A stretch of DNA of 61,602 nt, from the IMG/VR virus record IMGVR_UViG_3300027791_000021, positions 1 to 61,602 of that record. One strand, written 5' to 3'. The stretch is from a virus. Shown in pieces: positions 58,890-61,602 of the stretch. The notes below the pieces were generated by a model. The model had not been told where the DNA came from and made no database searches. It worked only from the letters and a program-made list of their open reading frames with translations. The stretch's first letter is position 1; the number at the start of each line of letters is the position of its first letter. Both the position numbers and the translations under genes were made by a program.

Positions 58890-59266
58890 GTTATCTCCAA
58901 TATTTTCCTTTTAGAGTTTGGAGTCCGAGTTAGTTGTATTGTTAATAATCCGTCTTGTAGACCTACATCTGTTACTTGTAAGTCAGGATTAAGAATAAAT
59001 CTTCTCTCAAAGCTTTTTAAACTTAGTCCCTGATGTAGGAATTTCTCCCCTTCATCTAGTTTTGTTGTTTTATTACCCTTGATATGGAGTTCTTCGCCAT
59101 CAGCGATAATCTCCAGTTCTGTTTTATTCCAACCTGGTACAGCAATGTCTATTTTAAAGCCACCACTACTTTCAATTAAGTTATATCTAGGATAAGAACT
59201 CTCCGTATAAGACGGCATAAGCCCATTATCTAATCCAAGCCAAAATTTAGTTAAATCAATACTCAT
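58886..59266 (-). CDS. Small heat-shock protein (Hsp20/IbpA-like)
   Basis: The 126-residue protein has an alpha-crystallin domain with GGFKIDIAVPGWNKTELEIIAD, LHIKGNK and FERRFILNPDLQVTDVGLQDGLL. Phage Hsp20 proteins are known in cyanophages and probably help fold virion proteins. It is preceded by an unusually long, structured leader of about 89 bases with a GGAGG ribosome site, unlike other genes here. Confidence 0.9.
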   Translation of the reverse strand: MSIDLTKFWLGLDNGLMPSYTESSYPRYNLIESSGGFKIDIAVPGWNKTELEIIADGEELHIKGNKTTKLDEGEKFLHQGLSLKSFERRFILNPDLQVTDVGLQDGLLTIQLTRTPNSKRKILEIT

Positions 59267-59356
59267 TATATTTTTCCTCCAAATAATCTTTTCAGTATTA
59301 CTTTGTCTTGCCTTTCGGTCAAGACGCCAAAATGTAAGCGAGTTATTTCACTTACA
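59267..59356 (-). promoter_or_regulatory. Structured 5' leader of the Hsp20 gene
   Basis: The predicted transcript starts near 59355. Two hairpins lie in order on the minus strand: a 6-bp stem (59351-59356 with 59333-59338, 12-base loop) and a strong stem at 59325-59305 (GTCTTG/CAAGAC plus CC/GG, one bulged A, GAAA tetraloop). The ribosome site GGAGG follows about 10 bases from the ATG. Heat-shock genes often use RNA thermometers, but this pattern does not match a known class; the GGAGG is not obviously paired. Confidence 0.5.
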
Positions 59357-59361
59357 AATAA

Positions 59362-59401
59362 ATTATATCAAAATTTAACCTTAATGTCAAGAACTATTTT
59401 T
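59362..59401 (-). promoter_or_regulatory. Promoter P9 (Hsp20-lysis operon)
   Basis: On the minus strand TTGACA is at 59390-59385 and TATAAT at 59367-59362 (17 bp, TGA extended -10), with an intact AAAAATAGTTC block. The block's TAG (59396-59394) is the stop codon of the upstream small membrane gene. Confidence 0.9.
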
Positions 59402-59540
59402 CGTTGTCAAACTCGATTATACCTTCTGTCTCCAGAAAGTCTATCGTTGACTCTATTCCTAACTGTCTTCCAATGTTATATGAAATGCCGATAAGGCAGA
59501 TTGTGATTATAATGTAGTTTACATCTATATTTTCTATCAT
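59394..59540 (-). CDS. 48-residue single-pass membrane protein
   Basis: From the ATG at 59540 the frame encodes MIENIDVNYIIITICLIGIS, one membrane helix, then GRQLGIESTIDFLETEGIIEFD. The second part resembles small conserved proteins in cyanophages. The ATG lies seven bases after the -10 of promoter P10, so it should be translated from a leaderless mRNA. Its stop codon is supplied by promoter P9. Confidence 0.6.
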   Translation of the reverse strand: MIENIDVNYIIITICLIGISYNIGRQLGIESTIDFLETEGIIEFDNEK

Positions 59541-59546
59541 AGCAAT

Positions 59547-59585
59547 ATTATATCAACTTTCTCAGTATTTGTCAAGAACTATATA
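59547..59585 (-). promoter_or_regulatory. Promoter P10 (leaderless, small membrane gene)
   Basis: On the minus strand TTGACA is at 59575-59570 and TATAAT at 59552-59547 (17 bp, TGA extended -10). The block reads TATAGTTC. The ATG lies seven bases beyond the -10. It is divergent from P11, 36 bases away. Confidence 0.85.
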
Positions 59586-59610
59586 AATGAGTCAAAATAA
59601 TTCAACCCTC

Positions 59611-59651
59611 AAAAAATAGTTCTTGACAGGAGTTAAAAAATAGTTCATAAT
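59611..59651 (+). promoter_or_regulatory. Promoter P11 (leaderless, methyltransferase)
   Basis: TTGACA is at 59623-59628 and CATAAT at 59646-59651 (17 bp), preceded by AAAAAATAGTTC. A second copy of AAAAAATAGTTC lies within the spacer (59635-59646). The ATG at 59658 is seven bases after the -10. Confidence 0.85.
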
Positions 59652-59657
59652 AACAGT

Positions 59658-60239
59658 ATGAAAACAATATCCGAAGAATACAGACAAGTATTAATACAAA
59701 CACATAAAAAGTATAAAGGCACGTGGGGAAACTCAGGACTAAGACTATGGAGCAACGCCTTTCTAGGAATAATGCGTTTTCAAAAGTTCAATAGAGTACT
59801 AGATTATGGTGCAGGTTGGGGGATGGTCAAAGATGGCTTATCAAAAACACATCCTCATATTGAAGTCATAGAATATGAACCATCTAGAGCAGAAGTGGCA
59901 GCCTCCCCCGAACCTTGTGAAATGGTTATTTGTCATGATGTACTAGAGCATGTTGAACCAGAATACCTAGATAATGTAATAGCAGACTTAAAAAGAGTAA
60001 CTCTGAAGTGGGGGCATTTTTCTGTGTCTACTAAACCTGCTGTAGCAAGACTATCAGATGGGCGAAATGCTCACTTAATAGTAGAAAATTTCGAGTGGTG
60101 GATAATGAAATTAGCTCCGCACTTTTATATTCGACGAGCTAACCATCCCAATAGAAATCGAGTTGCAGGAGAGTTTTGGGTTGAAAGAAAGGATGAGCTT
60201 GACTTAAAAGCTATAGAGCTACAGAAAAATAGTTCTTGA
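59658..60239 (+). CDS. Class I SAM-dependent methyltransferase
   Basis: The 193-residue protein has VLDYGAGWGMVKD (motif I) and VICHDVLEHVEPEYLDNVI (the HxxEH-type element). The target could be a small molecule, glycan, protein or nucleic acid. The ATG is seven bases after the -10 of P11, so translation should be leaderless. Its stop TGA lies within the -35 box of P12. Confidence 0.8.
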   Translation: MKTISEEYRQVLIQTHKKYKGTWGNSGLRLWSNAFLGIMRFQKFNRVLDYGAGWGMVKDGLSKTHPHIEVIEYEPSRAEVAASPEPCEMVICHDVLEHVEPEYLDNVIADLKRVTLKWGHFSVSTKPAVARLSDGRNAHLIVENFEWWIMKLAPHFYIRRANHPNRNRVAGEFWVERKDELDLKAIELQKNSS

Positions 60240-60264
60240 CACGAATAAAAAATTCATTTATAAT
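60226..60264 (+). promoter_or_regulatory. Promoter P12 (leaderless, HTH-bS21 operon)
   Basis: TTGACA is at 60236-60241 and TATAAT at 60259-60264 (17 bp), preceded by AAAAATAGTTC. The last three bases of the upstream gene, TGA, are within the -35. The ATG at 60271 lies seven bases after the -10. Confidence 0.9.
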
Positions 60265-60270
60265 ATACTT

Positions 60271-60459
60271 ATGAAATGGACTGATAACGAAAAACAATTT
60301 TTGAAACGAAACTACAATGATATGTCAACGGAAGACATTGCATCCAAACTGGGTCGCAATCCGTCAAATATCGCCTCACAGATATACTATCTAAGAAAAA
60401 GAGGTTGGACATTCAACTCTAAGAAAGACAAACGAGAGGAAGTAAATGCCGAGCATTGA
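60271..60459 (+). CDS. Small SANT/GcrA-like HTH protein
   Basis: The 62-residue protein has MKWTDNEKQFLKRNYNDMST and EDIASKLGRNPSNIASQIYYLRKRG, a single helix-turn-helix of the WTxxE type seen in other genes of this window. It should be produced from a leaderless transcript. It probably acts as a small transcription factor and is coupled to the bS21 gene, which starts inside it. Confidence 0.75.
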   Translation: MKWTDNEKQFLKRNYNDMSTEDIASKLGRNPSNIASQIYYLRKRGWTFNSKKDKREEVNAEH

Positions 60460-60697
60460 TTGTAAAAATATGCCTGTTGAAAAGGCAATTCGTATCTTCC
60501 GTAGAAAGTGTGATAACGCTGGGATTAAAGAAGAATGTCGAGAAAGACAACATTTTGAGAAACCATCAGCAGTTAAATATGAGCATAGAAAAGCAACTAA
60601 AAGGAAACGTACTAGAGACTTACAAAAGGAGCAAGACCTTTTTGCAACGAGAAAAACATTTAGAACTGCTCCAAAAAAGAAAAGTCGAAGAAGTTAA
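60446..60697 (+). CDS. rpsU: Ribosomal protein bS21 homologue
   Basis: The 83-residue basic protein has VEKAIRIFRRKCDNAGIKEECRERQHFEKPS, the core of bS21 (VxxAxRxFKRxxxxxGIxxExRRRxxxEKPS). It is longer than typical bS21 (about 70 residues) because of a Lys/Arg-rich tail. bS21 sits at the 30S platform near the anti-Shine-Dalgarno end of 16S rRNA and supports initiation. A phage copy could adjust host ribosomes towards phage mRNAs. It has a normal ribosome site (GAGAGGAAG). Confidence 0.9.
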   Translation: MPSIDCKNMPVEKAIRIFRRKCDNAGIKEECRERQHFEKPSAVKYEHRKATKRKRTRDLQKEQDLFATRKTFRTAPKKKSRRS

Positions 60698-60809
60698 AGT
60701 CCTCACGAAATACCACCCAAGAACAATCACCAACTAAAGTCTTAATATATTTTATTATAACTACATCCCATACCAATACGATAATCCATACCCCTAGGAA
60801 AAACACTTC

Positions 60810-60838
60810 TTGCTTTATGATAAAAGTTGTGATATAAT
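60810..60838 (+). promoter_or_regulatory. Candidate promoter P13 for a non-coding RNA
   Basis: TTGCTT at 60810-60815 and TATAAT at 60833-60838 are 17 bp apart. There is no AAAATAGTTC block, so this is not one of the standard set. No coding gene starts downstream on this strand within the non-coding stretch. Confidence 0.6.
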
Positions 60839-60844
60839 AAATGT

Positions 60845-60975
60845 ATAATTAGATAATGAGCTAATACAAACTACCGATTATGGATGTTACTTCTAATCTG
60901 TGAATCGACTGATAGGAAGCGTAAGCGGACTATCAAGGAGTCACTAATCATGAAGAAAAACTATCCATTAATTGT
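60845..60975 (+). ncRNA. Candidate structured non-coding RNA
   Basis: This stretch has no convincing coding frame but does show pairing. Bases 60877-60885 can pair with 60963-60972 (ATT-ATGGAT with ATCCAT-T-AAT, one bulge). Within this, 60907-60915 (GACTGATAG) pairs with 60930-60934 and 60939-60942, leaving a bulge of four bases, and GC-GTAA-GC at 60919-60926 forms a GNRA-type tip. I cannot match it to a known RNA class. It follows promoter P13 and has a downstream hairpin at 61024. Confidence 0.45.
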
Positions 60976-61125
60976 ATAAACATATCAACTAAGATAAACC
61001 AAGCATAATCTAAAACATCTAAAATGACTTACTCAAGTCATAACAATACTAAATAACTAACAATTACTAAAAACTTCTCTTTAATTTGCTCAACCCCTTC
61101 CAACCAAAATTTTTTAAGCAGGTAC
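60976..61125. other. Non-coding AT-rich stretch with one hairpin
   Basis: No coding frame of useful length is seen on either strand. The one clear structure is a perfect 7-bp inverted repeat, ATGACTT at 61024-61030 with AAGTCAT at 61035-61041. It lies downstream of the candidate RNA and could mark its 3' end, though no T-run follows. Confidence 0.6.
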
Positions 61126-61149
61126 AAAAAAGCCACTACTTGAGTGGCT
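61126..61149 (-). terminator. Rho-independent terminator of the minus-strand operon at the right end
   Basis: A perfect 7-bp stem, AGCCACT at 61131-61137 with AGTGGCT at 61143-61149, has a five-base loop and on the minus strand runs into six T. It ends the transcript that carries the two genes to its right. Confidence 0.88.
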
Positions 61150-61183
61150 ATATCTTGTTTCTTGAAACTTGTACTATTTCTAG

Positions 61184-61390
61184 CTAAGCGTTGGGACTTC
61201 TTACGATGTTAGAATCTTGTAGTATCCTTAGACGTTGAGTCTCTATAGTCGTACGATAGTCATCAGCGAATTTTAATCTCATTTGAAAACCCGTTGGGGT
61301 TTCGGTTAAGCCAAGACACTCTGCATAATGTCCATGCTTATCCACTAGGTCAAAGTTTCTCGGGTCTTTTGTTAGTTTTGCTACACGCAT
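61184..61390 (-). CDS. Conserved small phage protein
   Basis: The 68-residue protein has MRVAKLTKDPRNFDLVDKHG, then AECLGLTETPTGFQMRLKFADDY. I recognise this pattern from cyanophages, without a known function. It overlaps the upstream regulator-like gene by 10 bases and ends before a clear terminator. Confidence 0.65.
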   Translation of the reverse strand: MRVAKLTKDPRNFDLVDKHGHYAECLGLTETPTGFQMRLKFADDYRTTIETQRLRILQDSNIVRSPNA

Positions 61391-61602
61391 TTTATAATCT
61401 CCAGTTGGGTTTCAATATGTTTCAGTGCTTCTTTCGGAGCTTTCTCTAGTCCTATTAGCTGGGTTGGGTCAGTATTTAGTTCCTCTGCTATGCTTTGCAC
61501 CAGCTGGGACTTGGTGACTGGCTTTTCACCCGCTTTGGTTACGTACTCGGTTTTCTTGTACACACCTTCTCTTGACAATTTTCCAATTATCGATTTAACA
61601 CT
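61381..61602 (-). CDS. HTH protein of the GVY type (5' partial)
   Basis: The frame is open through the right edge of the window, so the start lies outside. The visible part reads SIIGKLSREGVYKKTEYVTKAGEKPVTKSQLVQSI and ends in a helical KAPKEALKHIETQLEIIK. It matches the second half of the protein at 49083-49556 (recognition helix followed by GVY, then a small helical domain). The in-frame TTG at 61578 is probably not the start because coding sequence extends further. Confidence 0.65.
   Translation of the reverse strand, partial: SVKSIIGKLSREGVYKKTEYVTKAGEKPVTKSQLVQSIAEELNTDPTQLIGLEKAPKEALKHIETQLEIIKCV

Noticed and set aside
60456-60737. A 93-codon frame overlapping bS21.
   Set aside because: It is shifted relative to the well-conserved bS21 frame, which has its own ribosome site; nothing supports a second product.
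60841-60975. tRNA or hammerhead ribozyme in the non-coding block.
   Set aside because: There is no T-arm consensus or CCA-ready acceptor stem, and the CTGATAG string does not match the CUGANGA core with a GAAA partner.
1-61602. Integrase, repressor or att site indicating a prophage.
   Set aside because: No recombinase or CI-like repressor was found, and the gene content fits a lytic phage; other parts of the genome are not visible.

Overview
The window is part of a lytic tailed-phage genome (Caudoviricetes), probably marine. It is strongly AT-rich, genes are packed with many 1-4 base stop/start overlaps, and many small proteins belong to families I recognise from T4-like cyanophages and other marine phages. 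The replication core, however, is not T4-like: it has a family A DNA polymerase, a DnaB-like helicase, a separate CHC2 primase and a split NAD-dependent ligase. There is no integrase or repressor. Terminase, portal, capsid and RNA polymerase genes are not in the window, so they lie outside it or are absent. The host cannot be fixed. Promoters are sigma70-like, so host RNA polymerase is presumably used.

Layout. (1) 1-12961, plus strand: adhesion and tail-fibre genes, including two giant proteins built on an ANS(I/V)-type decapeptide repeat, a C-terminal Hint (intein-like) domain, and a 1063-aa Thr/Asn/Ser protein that looks mucin-like. (2) 12963-17715: a small coiled-coil protein and a glycan-tailoring group (glycosyltransferases, an SDR, a radical SAM enzyme); transcription becomes convergent at about 14.94 kb. 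(3) 17715-26459, minus: NrdB/NrdA, flap exonuclease, Hjc-like nuclease, glutaredoxin, SbcC/SbcD-like pair, peroxiredoxin and ssDNA-binding protein. (4) 26492-39222, minus: primase and DNA polymerase followed by a long accessory run (sulfotransferase, QueC-like and ElaA-like proteins, 2OG oxygenases, asparagine synthase, cytidylyltransferase, helicase, glycosyltransferases). (5) 39280-48351: helicase, the two ligase halves, and a second QueC-like/ElaA-like module with a radical SAM enzyme, a carbamoyltransferase and an SGNH protein. (6) 48403-59540, minus: regulators and tailoring enzymes, then the lysis genes (lysozyme, overlapping spanins, holin candidates) and Hsp20. (7) 59658-60697, plus: methyltransferase, a small HTH protein and ribosomal protein bS21. 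(8) 60698-61183 is non-coding and contains a promoter, a candidate structured RNA and a terminator.

Regulation is unusually readable. Twelve promoters share -35 TTGACA, a spacer of exactly 17 bp and -10 TATAAT, mostly preceded by a phage-specific AAAATAGTTC block. In four cases the start codon lies exactly 7 bases after the -10 box, and in a fifth 8 bases, which predicts leaderless mRNAs. The same phage encodes bS21, a ribosomal protein that sits next to the anti-Shine-Dalgarno region, so altered translation initiation is a testable theme. In several places the promoter block also supplies the stop codon of the preceding gene.

Most distinctive content: (a) leaderless promoters together with a phage bS21; (b) the Thr/Asn-rich mucin-like virion protein beside a glycosyltransferase cluster, in a genome with about seven glycosyltransferase-like genes and many small-molecule tailoring enzymes; (c) two copies of a QueC-like ATP pyrophosphatase/ElaA-like acetyltransferase module whose PP-loops both carry Glu in place of Asp. 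All family names rest on motifs read by eye; no database search was run.
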